This document shows positions 12,482-23,503 of a stretch of DNA of 64,000 nt, in pieces. This stretch comes from Coniferiporia sulphurascens (Eukaryota; Basidiomycota; Agaricomycetes; Hymenochaetales; Hymenochaetaceae), in assembly GCA_002794785.1 (NCBI GenBank), contig NBBA01000008.1:930001-994000 (forward strand). Reading direction: 5' to 3'. The notes under the pieces were generated by a model that was not told the DNA's origin, did not search any database, and was given only the letters and a program-made list of their open reading frames with translations. Both the position numbers and the translations under genes were made by a program. The number at the start of each line of letters is the position of its first letter. The stretch's first letter is position 1.

Positions 12482-15470
12482 GTCCGACGCAGTCGCGTTG
12501 TTCTGGCGTACACTATGTTCTTTGTGAGTACTTTGACGGCGTCAACTTGCGCTTTCGTAACGACTGCGCTTTGAGTAGTGGACGCGTATCTGGGTGGGCG
12601 TTCGGGGAAAAGCAGAACAAGGAAGGTGATTGCTGGGACTCAGCGGGGGATAGAAAGCTATTACGGCGCGCCGCACGGCAAATAGTAGCTGTGCCAGCTG
12701 ACGAGAGAGGCTGATAGAGCACTGCTGTACTAAGAACGGAGAATCGGAGGACAGACTCGGACGCGGCGCTGGGTCTTGTTAGCCGTGGCGAAGGGCGCTT
12801 AATGCACGCTCCGTGGGAGATCCTGACCTAAATACTACACTCGAGACGGCGCCGCGACGCGAGCCTCTCTTTTGTGAGAGTTGTATCTGGGCAATCTCCG
12901 CGTTGTTTTGTCTGCAAGGCGGATGCACTTGGGAGTCGCAAACCTGGCGAGGAGGCTCCTGTTCAGTCAAGAAGCACACTCGGTTGCCACGTGGAAATTA
13001 CTACTGATCTACTGATCGCCTCCCCATATGGTAATATCGTGGCAATTAAATTTGCATCCGCAATATTTACCGAGCATTCACGACTCAAGCTCAGACTCGC
13101 CTACGCCGATTCTTCCCTCCAGTTTTCTGCATGTTTTTGCCGATTTTTTTTCGCGATTTAATATGCCCTCATATGCACAAGACTCCTCTGAGTATTGTCG
13201 TTGCCTCTATTGGGGATGGACCTCATGTTTTCATGAAGAATGGAACGGTGCTGGTCACCCAATAGAAGACCGATATTGGTAGAAGACGTTCCGATTGATC
13301 ACGAAAACTATATTACAGGCCGTAAATAACGCGCACCGCACGGCAAGCCCCTCCTCAGAGCGCGGCAATGTTTCAAATCCGACTTGTTCGGAACAGCTAC
13401 TGCGCACAAAACGGGTGAATCGATAAGTTAGAAGCTCTGATGGTATTCTTGTCAGAAGAAATTAGCACGATAAATACCGCTTTTGTGCTTAGTGGAGTAT
13501 ACTGGCGAGCTCCTGTATTTGCGCACCTGGTGTCTATAGTGTGCGCGACATCAGGCGCCCGCTTCAATCAACTTCTCCCCACAAATATAAATTCTTGTGC
13601 GCGCCCACCGCTTCTTTAACTCTAAACACTGCGGCTTAGTGATGCCATTTGCCTTGTTGTCAACATCCCGAAAAAACAAAGTCGTCAGTAGCGACAATCG
13701 CGATCGTGAAGAAAAAATACAAGGGGGGTTGCCGTAGTGACGGAAGAGTACGCAAACGGCACCTGAAGACGAACGCACCCCAGCAGCGAGCTGTGAGAAT
13801 ACGCTCGGTGTCAAAAATAATGCATGTATGTCGGTGCGAGATCTGTACGGATGCTACGGTTGCCTTCTTTGTCTGCCCGCTCCAAGTCACCGTGCCATTG
13901 CGTGCGCCCGAGTCACAGACACACTTACAGCAAGATAGATTTCCACAAACACGCCGAAGTTACTGCCTTGTTGCGGTATTGCACGTCCAATCAAGTAACA
14001 AGAGTCTAAGCCTTCATAGTAACCTGTATAGGCTCGCCGGTTGTATGAAAATTGTGAGTGCCCTTGCTCTTTCTCTAGTATCCGATGACTCTCCTTCCTT
14101 TGACATGCTGACAACGGGCGGGTCATCGAGCATTTTTCACGGGCCTTCTGGAAGCGTGTTGAAGGCCATGGCGATAAGAATAGCAGCCAAGGTGATGTAA
14201 AAAAAGAGCATTGTAAGTGGCAAATGAAGTCGAGCAGCATTGCCGTTTCATGTGAGCTAATGCGCGCGTCTACCGATCATATTGACCCCCTCGTATTATC
14301 CAGTCACAAGTTAATAAGCCTGAAATTTCGAGTAGGCTTGACCAAGTCATTAGCAGACGAACGTTTTCATCGAGCCGGGGACTGCCGAAAGTTTTTCACA
14401 CTTGATCTGCGTCGTCCTCTTCAGTAGATTTCTTGGCTATCTCCATTCCTCGCGGGAGTCCATATTTCATTAGCCGGGTTCGCCCTTCAATAAATTTCCC
14501 ACTCCTCGTGGCAGGATCGCGGCATCCTGCACATTCACGGGTGTGATCACTTTTCGCACACTGGCACGAGTCACTACAGGTCCGGAGATACTTGATGGAT
14601 GGCCTTGACGTCTCGGTGCGGTAGAAGTATGACCAGACACACAGTATTTAATTGACGAGGAGACCAGAGCAGGCGTGCACGAGTTTTGTCATGGCACAAT
14701 AGCACATGATAGACGCCTAAGGTTGCACCCTTCATCATTCGTGCCCACAAACCGCGGGAGTGTCACAAGCGCATAACTGTGTCATGATTTTATCCCGTTA
14801 CCCCGTTACCTGCCACGAATGAAAGAGGACTGGGAGCAATTTGCCGAAGCTGCCTCTCACTCCCTAGCTTCTCCCGCCGTTGCCATCGGCGCAACCGGGA
14901 TTAGGGCCTCCAGCCTTACGGCACCTGAAGAATATTGCATGCTGAGCCCGTGCGAGAATCGTAATCAAACAGACCTTCGAGCATCATTTAGCATGTCACC
15001 AAACTCTAACTTAGCGCATGTCCGTCACGGTGGAATTTATGGTCATCATGATGGAAATCCGTGCCAGTGTGTTAATGGCCAACAATTCAATCATATGAGA
15101 GAAAAGCGACTTCAGTGATAGACTTTGGCCTCAGCTTCCAGAACGAGTTTAAAGTTTAACTGCGACGCAGAGGATAACACCAGATGAATTAGCGGACTCG
15201 GAGAATATTGTAATGGCAAAAGCCTGAAATCGGACTTTCAGATTGAATACGTATTTCTTTAGGGCCGGTCGAAACAAGTCATGGGATTGCATTTCTGTCA
15301 CGTGCGCGACGCGACCCAAATATTCACGTGTCGATGCCGTCTTGCGCCTAAGTGCTTCAAGCAGAGTAAGTCTGGAACACGGCCCATGGATTTGATTGCA
15401 GCCACCAGATATACCTCGGGTAGCGGAAATGGGGATTTCCCCGATAGTATACAAAGCAAACGAATGCAAT
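12482..15470. other. About 3 kb without a recognised gene
   Basis: Only short overlapping frames are present. The longest is 183 codons at 13,649-14,200, with no domain, no splice continuity and no similarity elsewhere in the window. The region just above 12,482 is the likely promoter of the minus-strand gene. The remainder may be decayed transposon or intergenic DNA; nothing specific can be supported. Confidence 0.4.
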
Positions 15471-17807
15471 TTACTCGCCAGTGGTACCGGCGATGACACT
15501 CCCGTGTACGCCCCAGGAAACCCCTAGCCCAAACAAGATCCACCCGATTCCGATGACACCAACCGACGCTCCTAAAAAGATCCAGCGTAAACCCTCGTGT
15601 CCTGGAACCGGAGACTTTAACAGCTTCTCCTTCTCTTTAACGTCCATGAGTGAGTCATCGAGACCCTTCTTGCGCGTGAGGCGTTCGACTTCTCCTTTGA
15701 GGAGTCGAGGCTGAACCTGCGCCAAACGCGCAGCGGGAAGGATTTCAGTCCAGGATACAACGAGGAGGGCGCCGGATATGGCGACGGAGATAAACGCGTA
15801 GATGAGCCAGAGAGTGACGGCATTGTCGAGAGAATCGCTCGCGGTGTCATCCTGAAGTTTTCCAGCAGCTGTGGTGATGATAACTATGGATGCCTGCACG
15901 ACGGATTCTAATAATAAAACAGGTTATTCACGGCCAGTCAAACAAGTATCTTAGGAGTCGGCTAACTTTTGATAGCGAATGCTGTCGCAAACCATTGAGG
16001 ATCCGCTATGACACTCCGAACAATTTCTACCTGAGGTGCCGGCGTTACGCACTAATTACGCAACGTAAGTTCCGACTTTATGCAGACAGTCGACTGGTGT
16101 TTACCTGAGAAATGGCGTAGAAAACGTACGCAGCCACTGACATGGGATTAGGGAGGGTCGCTTCAACGGAAAGATGGGTTGACTTACCAAATGTGGGAAC
16201 CGTATGCGAAAACTTGAGGAGCAACATCGATATCATGAATGTCAAGCCAGATACAAACACTAAAATGGATAGAATAAGTCTTAGTTCTTTTCTATCGTGA
16301 TGAAGATACTTACAGAATGTCACTCTCTGGCCGTAAACATCAATGAAAATGCCAAGGAACGGTGTCAAGCATGCTGGCAGTAAAAGGTAAAAGCTGGACA
16401 CCCAACCACCGATAACCGCGCCTTTCTTAAGTCTCTGTTGTGCAAATTGCCTATGTAACAGGAGAAAACAAATTCAGCAGGGTAGTCATTTCACGGCCGA
16501 ATACACCCACGTAGAAATAGAAACGAAGGATTGTACGCCTGCATTTTCGAAAATCGCAAAAAGGACAACCATCCTGCGTCGCAACAACCAAAGATTAGAT
16601 TTGACACTCGAATAAATATGAGTTACCCACCAAAAAGTGAGCGGAAGATGCCGGATGGCCTTAATACTAAACACACCGCGCCTCGTGTGGTTCTTAAGCG
16701 TATGTCCATCGGTTTGATCCGTTACTTGATAGTTTTTGCAGATCCACTTGTCCAAAAACATGACGGAAATGGCGCACAGAAGGGAGAATAGCGAGATAAT
16801 TGCTGAAATCCACAACGCCCATGCGTACGAGCCAAGATTAGTTGCAATCACGTTTGCGGTGGATTGACCAGTGAACTGAGCGAGGTTGGCGACTCCCCTA
16901 AGTAGCACAGCTAGTCAGTTTTAGGTACCAGCTTATCCACCCGCGGCTACGCATACCAGATAGCACCTGTAGCATGTGATCAATAGTCATGTCAATAATA
17001 TCCGATATCACGTACCAATCGAAAATGCAAAGCCCCCTCCCCGTGCAAAATACGTCGAGAAGATCCGGTGCTGGGCGTTGTCGAGTGAACCGTCACCAAT
17101 GGCCGCAATTACCTTACCCAAAATGAGCAATGGATAACTGTTCAGATTGTTCGTGGCGCCGCCGGCCATTACAATGGCGCCGCTCATGTGGAACGCGGCA
17201 AGAATGACAGATAACAGGGGTCCTCCCCATTTGTCGATGCTGAAGCCTATACCAACACACAGAAACGTGTTGACCTTGAAAAAGAGTCAGAATTACCAAT
17301 CCGCGGGGGAAACGACCAAATAATCTTACGAGGTTCGTCACGGCGACCAAAGTCGCAAACTGCGAATTATTGATATGCGTTTCTTTGATAATTGTCGTTT
17401 TCAAGGCACTACGGAATAAACATCAGCATGTTGGTCGCGATCTCCACTGTTTCGCGCACACAATGAGACCCTATGGAAACGACATAGCTTGGTCAGTGAA
17501 TCCTCATTTGTGTCCACGGCTGAGCTTTTGCAAATGCAAGGCGTACATTTGACCAGTGATTACCGACTATAATAGGGGGTGAGATTTATACGGAGATTGC
17601 GCTTAGTAGAAACTTTTTCTACTCACAGCTGCAAAGACACGTCAAGATCAACATGAGGATTCTCCAGCCGATGGGTAGACTCGGCTTGGAGCTGCCAGAT
17701 CCCGCCACGCTGTGAGACTCCGTCGAAATTCTCTCTAACGATCCCTTTTCGTCACGGATTGACGGTGAGGGATTTTTTTTTTCATCTTTCTTGACGTGAG
17801 TAGACAT
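15471..17807 (-). CDS. Major facilitator superfamily transporter, MFSD1-like
   Basis: The start is MSTHVKKDEKKNPSPS at 17,807 and the stop is TAA at 15,471-15,473. Readable exons include a hydrophilic N-terminus into TM1 (GWRILMLILTCLCS), then ALKTTIIKETHINNSQFATL, VNTFLCVGIGFSIDKWGG, and GDGSLDNAQHRIFSTYFA. After these come NLAQFTGQSTANVIATNLGSY, FAIFENAGVQSF, LLLPACLTPFLGIFIDVYG, and a final long exon with two or more TMs and a charged loop. The order of segments and the cytoplasmic motifs fit a 12-TM MFS protein of the MFSD1 type. In animals that group transports small peptides from lysosomes; a vacuolar role here is inference. Junctions between TM1 and the ALKTTIIK exon (17,400-17,640) could not be resolved cleanly, so a microexon or a lesion is possible. 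Confidence 0.8.
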
Positions 17808-19295
17808 TACAAGCGAAGCCCGGTCGTGGGGGTCGGGGGCAGAATCGAAAGACAGCGGAACATTTTATAAACCCGGATGACTTATTTTCGTCTCGCGCTG
17901 ATAAGGAGTCTGAGAAGATAACATGGTAGACGGAAGTCGACGCGAAGGGCAGGACACAATGCAAGTGCGAGTGGGGGCGGTCTTGGAAATTGCTTCAAAC
18001 AAATTGGAAGTTCTGTCATGTCAATACAATCAGATAGCCGCCGTGCGAGTCGCATCTTATCAGATGCCGTGGGATTCATCCCCAAATGAATTACAAGCGG
18101 CACACGACAACCCGAGAAAGGCTACGTCCATCTCACGACTGGATGCTCCGCGTGCCTCAAGTGTGAACTTTTTTTGTTTTTCCATTCGCAATCCCTTTCG
18201 GAGGCACTCGAAGCCGTCTTCGTGCTATTTTTGTGACGTATAGCCTCATTTTTTATCAGATTATTTTATCAGATAAGACTCTCCACTGTGAGGGAGTCTC
18301 ACTCACGGGTTTTATATGACCTTTAGACTTTCGTAAAGCCAAGGGACACGTCAGATCTTTACGTTATGCATGGCCGTCTGCGTCCCCCAAGCCGCAGTAG
18401 AACCTGCCCCCCCGGCGTCAAAGAAGATAGATTCTTCCTGTTCGCGTCAGTCCGCGGCTGAAGCGGAAGAATAAGCGATCTCTACCTGCATAACAGTTGG
18501 GACCTGACGGGGATGGGCGTTGAGCGCTTTCAGCGCCGTCTCGGAGTCAGCTCCTACACAGGCCTGATGAGGCTGGCCACCGTCTTGTAGTCAGGTTGTG
18601 CGCCCGCAGACTGACAAGTCGATTAGGCACACGCAATCGGAATTGAGCCCGATAGTTGCGCTTTAACGCCGCAGATATCAGACCGGTGTCATCCCGGCCC
18701 GCCGCATGCTATTGTGCAGTATCCATTTAGTAGTTCCGTGAGCACACAAGGGTCTAGCCACTGACTTACTGCACTGATTTCAGCAGTTTACGGGAAGAAG
18801 CTATCACCCACACGAGCACGTTGCGGAAAATACGTTCCTTGGTACGGAGACGGATGAGCGTTCAGATTCTACCGCGAAGGTACAGTACATGAGAAATATA
18901 GCTTACATAATATATCCAATTAAATACGTACTTTTCTCACTTCAGCAGACATCTGGCAGTACTAGTGTATAAGTTATTTTATACAGGGTTGGAACAGAAT
19001 TTTAGATGATATAACTCTTCGTGACCCTGTTATCTCAGCAAAAATCATACTAGTAGATGCATCGAAATCCTTGCTGATCAGCCCGTAAATCTAGAAGTAT
19101 CGAATTGCCTTGGCGGCTTGGCCTATTTCTCTCGCCGCCCAATCTTATGGTTTGGGTCGGGGAGGAAACCTCAGGTTCAATTCCAGTCTACGTATATTTT
19201 TAATCTTGGGAGTTCCTATCAATTGGCATGAAGTAACCGCGCCATGGGAGGCCTAAAGGGCCGCTATTAATTGTTACGAAAAATGCCCAAGGTGG
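17808..19295. other. About 1.5 kb without a recognised gene
   Basis: The region upstream of the MFS gene contains no convincing frame. A GGTTCAATTCC string at 19,174-19,184 matches a tRNA B-box but has no supporting cloverleaf. The inverted duplication begins at the right edge. Confidence 0.45.
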
Positions 19296-19733
19296 TGTAC
19301 TCTCACACGGTCCGGCGGATCTCCGATGACCCCGGGCACAGCCACAAGCACATAATTCTTGATTCAATATTTCTCACCATTTTTATTCTCTATCACTCAC
19401 TGGATCCCGTTGCGCCTCTCACTAGGTTTGTCTTCTTCGGAACGTACCAAGAGGCTCTACTAAATTTAGGTAATAAATACAGTATACTGACAAGAATGAG
19501 TTATCTGGTCAAATAGGTTTATCGTTCTTGATGCTAACAATTCAAGTTATGTGAACTTCCCCCACGAGGCCACGACAATCGGCAAGAATCGCAAGATGCG
19601 CGCATAAACTGTTCAACATCTCATAGTTATAATCTATCACGAATCATCATCAACTTGACGTGGTTTAATTCTCTGGGCACGGAGCTCGGCTAAGCGGTTA
19701 ATTTACAGCATTGTAAATCCGTATTTGAACGTA

Positions 19734-20144
19734 TCAATATGATTCCAAGGAGTGAGCACTCGCGTTACCTATTTCTTCAGACACCTTTTGATGATATTTG
19801 AAATGCGTCGATTCATCAGACTGAGAGAATAACAGATAGAAATCCCGCCCGTATCCACCCGCACAATAAGTTGTCCGCAAAACACCGATGCATATTTCAA
19901 TATCACGGCGCCTGAAGTTGCCGAGCGTGCTTCTGTACTTGACGTGGCCGGCATAACGTTCTACTCTTCGTGCGTCCAGGTCAAGACCAGACGACAGCTC
20001 CGAGAATAGAGGCAATAGAGTTAAATGAACCGCTTTAAAATTGGTAGAGCCGCATTCGGTCGGGTCCATCAGACCCGGCAAGCACGCATCTTTTTCGCTG
20101 CGGATCGTAATATAATGCCTCCTGCAATGCTTCGGGCTCCGCAT
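19734..20144 (-). other. Conserved open frame in the left arm, function unknown
   Basis: A 136-codon minus-strand frame containing ITIRSEKDACLPGLMDPTECG has a counterpart on the plus strand of the right arm near 34,524-34,709 (ITIRSEEDARLPGLIDPTECG). Similarity is expected from the inverted duplication alone, so it does not prove coding. The right-arm version is open over a shorter stretch. This is possibly a decayed gene fragment. Confidence 0.25.
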
Positions 20145-20281
20145 TCATATTCCCAGATCATGGCCGCTCAATCTTTGGGACTCGGGAACCACAACAGATT
20201 TTAGAGCGCCGCTGCTGATTCTGGTGCCTTATGGTTAACAAATATGCTGTGGACATCACCGATAGCCCCCTAGCCTTCACA

Positions 20282-20287
20282 TATAAA
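20282..20287 (+). promoter_or_regulatory. TATA-like box of DUF6533 copy A
   Basis: TATAAA lies 74 bp upstream of the copy A start codon. The same site in the inverted copy C reads TATAGA (about 34,394-34,401 on the other strand). Copy B has TTTATAA at a similar distance (about 29,934). Confidence 0.35.
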
Positions 20288-20360
20288 TGTGGGTCTCAGC
20301 AGCAACTGCCATCAGATTTCATCTAATGCCTACTACCCTGCTACAAAGCCAGAATTTCCA

Positions 20361-22060
20361 ATGTCTTCGTTGAGTAAGCAAGAACTGGAGACTCTCATGA
20401 CCTACGCCAATATCTCCGCCGTATGTTGAATAATTTTATGGATCAATAAGTATGCTCATCATTCTCGTTTTAGTGTACGTTAGGTATGAAGCTCAACTGT
20501 CTACTGCTAGATGGATGCGCTCTGATGATAAATGTTTTACCCCACAGTCGCGACAGCGGTCCTTTTGGTAGGGGGTGTCTTTTCAACCACTACTACCAGT
20601 GGCAAGACATAATTATTAATCCTTGCGCGTGACAGGTTTACGACTATCTTCTCACATTCGGAGAGGAAAAACGGCTTATTTGGTCCTCCCGGCTTTCGCT
20701 CGCTAAGATCGCTTTCATGCTCAATAGATATCTTCCTTTGCTCACTTTACCTGGGTTGTTTTATGGTATGTCTTTTGACGCTAACACAAAAAAGCCCACT
20801 TCATAATCTTCCGATGACAGCATTTGTACTCGCGGATTCCAACACAAGTGTTTCCGTGCGTGGCGTTGCCTTACGCCTTCATCTACTAACCTCTGAGGCC
20901 TCCAATGACAGACTTGTGTTCGCGTATCTCGAGTTTTCAGTTGTAAGTAAGGCGAAGATAAAGTTCTTTACTTATTTAACAGAAATATTTTATCCAGCTA
21001 TGAACCTCGCAATATACTTCATCGCGGAATGTATGTCGAACATGACAGATTCCATCTGAAATCAACTGATTGAAGATATTCTCAGTCATTCTTTATCTAC
21101 GAGCTTACGCGGTCTGGGGCGGTGATCGAGGAGTTTTTGCAGCACTTGCCTTGGGATATACGGTGCGCACAACGTATCAGTAGCTGGATTGAAGACGAAC
21201 TTATACTGGATTTACAGAGCCTTTTGGTCGTGGCAGGGTATTTTGCCACGAAGTTCATCTGGGATATTAACAGCATGTCGCTCATCTACACAATATCAGT
21301 GTTCCGGTATCAACTAATTTGGTTCCTCTATCAAGCTGCGGGCATTACCTTGCCTCGGCCTGGATGTGTCATGACATTCAATGGCCAGCTCGACTGGCCA
21401 GCATATGTCGCACTCTTGGTTTCTGAGACTTGTGAGTTCGGTTATCATATGACTTATTGGTTTGCGAGGCTGAGCCGGTCTATCTACAGTTTCGATGTTA
21501 ATTCTTGTGCTCAAAACGCGTTCGTAACACCATGATAATCTCTTTATTACACATTTATATAACGAAGAATATCAACAGTGCAGATGCGGTTCTCTGCGAC
21601 AATGCACAAAATATTCGCAGATGGTGAGGCCTACATGATCTTACTCAGATAAGTTACCTGACGTGGTCCTGTGGTGACATGATCAGGAGCGCTTTACTAC
21701 CTGCTCACACTATGTAGGACACATCTATATAGTCGTTGAGGAAGACAACCACACGCGGACTAACGCTCAACAGGTACGACTGTGGCTAATATTCTCGTCC
21801 TACGCCTTGCACCGGCCCCACTCTGCAATTTCCTCCTTGCGTGAGCTTAATCCCCTCTAATTCTTTTCTCATCCAGTAAACTAATAGTAGTACACATGTC
21901 TAGCTTACAAGCTGTATTACACAGTATCATTAGTAACCATCTGCTTCTCCGCATCCGAGGGGCATATCATCCTATTGCATCGATCACCACCGCTCAGTTC
22001 GGGATTGACTTCGCGATGTCCCCCATAAGTGCCGCTTCCGAGTCTGCTGTAACTAATTGA
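20361..22060 (+). CDS. DUF6533-type multi-pass membrane protein, copy A
   Basis: The first exon, 20361-20420 (MSSLSKQELETLMTYANISA), is followed by very short exons and then the hallmark exon at 20636-20765. That exon reads VYDYLLTFGEEKRLIW, then a Ser-Arg-Leu-Ser-Leu-Ala-Lys stretch and LNRY. This is the basidiomycete DUF6533 signature, YDYLLT...E...W...S..K..F..NRY. Later exons give VILYLRAYAVWGGDRGVF, LLVVAGYFATKFIWDINSM, LPRPGCVMTFNGQLDWPAY and LLVSETC. The last exon begins LQAVLHSI and ends SAVTN with TGA at 22,058-22,060. DUF6533 proteins are membrane proteins of unknown function that are often multi-copy. All four copies here share intron positions. No frame break was seen in copy A. 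A close inverted paralogue is copy C. Confidence 0.78.
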
Positions 22061-22141
22061 AGGCGTTTCTTAGTTATGTGATTTTGGTCTGGCGATTCTC
22101 AAACTGGCGCGCGTAGTTCAAACTTCTCAGCAGCAACCATA

Positions 22142-22333
22142 CTATCGTATGACCCCTTTTACAAAGTCACTTCCAAAACAAAAAAATAGCCATGAATGGG
22201 AAACATCTCTAAATTTCGTCGAAAAAAGTGGCAAGAAAGATTTATATACTGTACAACAGACTTTTTCGATCCTATACCCATGATGTAGAGGCCGGAAACC
22301 CATTTTTTTCTGAAAATGACCCCTATACGATAG
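22142..22333. mobile_element. 192 bp MITE, present only in the left arm
   Basis: The ends are CTATCGTAT and ATACGATAG (9 bp inverted). The interior is AT-rich with no coding capacity. The right arm reads straight through (CAACCATATATGTTAC on the minus strand, about 32,535-32,548), which gives the pre-insertion site. The left flank has TA. The right flank has TT where TA is expected, consistent with a TA duplication plus one later substitution. Confidence 0.75.
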
Positions 22334-22636
22334 TTTATGTTACATTATGAGTGTACGATACAATTACGAACCCGTTTCGCACCCCTCGTGTGTTTGCCGC
22401 GGGCTTGAATGCTCAGATTCCTACGTCTCGCACCAGATTCCACCCGGTGTGATTTTCCAATCATCGGGTCAGGAACGTCGACTGCCCAACGCAGACGACA
22501 TCGAAGCCCAACAGGCGCTTTTACGTCGCCAGTGCCTGCGTTATTCCAGTCCGTATATATATATATGCACAGCACTCATCTGAAACCCACTGGGCATCAT
22601 GCGCATATCAGTTCCTTCGTCGAAGCTCGAGAGGAA

Positions 22637-23337
22637 AGATACATTGTCGTTCGCCGGCTCTACGGGGAGATATTGTCGCATACCAAGTGCATTCGAAGGA
22701 CTCCCAGTTGACGCGGAGAGGGGCACCAAAACTTGAATTCGAAACCTCCAGGGGTACGAGAAGCAGATGCAGCTCTCATAAGACCAGAAGATTCTACAGC
22801 AGCATTTAAGACAAATGCGCGTTCCTGCCGTCTTGGGAAACATCATTGTAGTGATTCATCACCAGTAGTTGTGGCGTGTCGGATTGGTCGTCCATAATCC
22901 TTCACGGTAGGCCGGAATGCAAAAATAGTAGGGGACTTGACCGCGAGCTTGCCAGTATTACGAATGATTTCCATTGAAAAATTGGCAGGAGAGACCCTTG
23001 GATCGCGTCGGGGTCGTACGCAACACAGTTTTTACCTTCACCCTCATCCGCCTAAAGAAAGATCGCGCCAATCGTCAACCCATTTCCTAAATGGCCAGGG
23101 CGTGATTCATGAAGCGACAGGCAAAATCGCTTGAAACCTCTTGAGCCCGTCCTATGAATCTTAAGAATCAGAAGGAATGCTATGTAACGATCTTCGTCTT
23201 GAAGGATAGCAGAAGAAAAGGCAGCTACAAGATCTCAGTGACCCGCACGATTTAAATTTTTTAAATCTCGGACGCATCCGAGAATTCAAAGGCGGAGTTT
23301 GGATTATCCTGGGAAATGCAATACTAATCTTGTAACG
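22637..23337. other. About 0.7 kb insertion in the left arm, class unknown
   Basis: The right arm joins the two flanks directly (about 32,190-32,205). Possible flanking CTCGA copies occur at about 22,632 and 23,338, which would be a 5 bp target duplication, but the boundaries are blurred by divergence. No terminal inverted repeats, no TG...CA ends and no coding frame were seen. A solo LTR is not supported. Confidence 0.4.
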
Positions 23338-23342
23338 ACTCG

Positions 23343-23357
23343 AAGTCGTAATCCCAC
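23343..23357 (+). repeat. 5' target-site duplication of the LINE
   Basis: AAGTCGTAATCCCAC is repeated exactly after the poly(A) tail at 28,851-28,865. The uninterrupted ancestral site is visible in the right arm as GTCGTAATTCCAC (minus strand, 32,183-32,195). Confidence 0.9.
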
Positions 23358-23503
23358 TCGCACAATCCGCCACGTCGCAGGCCTTTCGGGCGGCGGCAGG
23401 CCCCCGTTTCGGCACAGCCTTTGGCTCTGCCCCCCCCCCGGCCCCCCCCCAGTCCACCCAGACCGTGGTAGGCCCCCCCTCCCTTCCCTCCCTGCCACAG
23501 CAG

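Noticed and set aside
19174..19184. GGTTCAATTCC resembling a tRNA B-box
   Set aside because: The T-stem does not pair, and no A-box or acceptor stem fits upstream. Not a tRNA.
22637..23337. Solo LTR hypothesis for the 0.7 kb insertion
   Set aside because: No TG...CA ends, and the candidate 5 bp duplication is blurred by divergence.
23465..23503. Upstream start of LINE ORF1 at a GTG codon
   Set aside because: A eukaryotic element is unlikely to start at GTG here. The open frame is better explained by 5' truncation, with ATG at 23,504 the first available.
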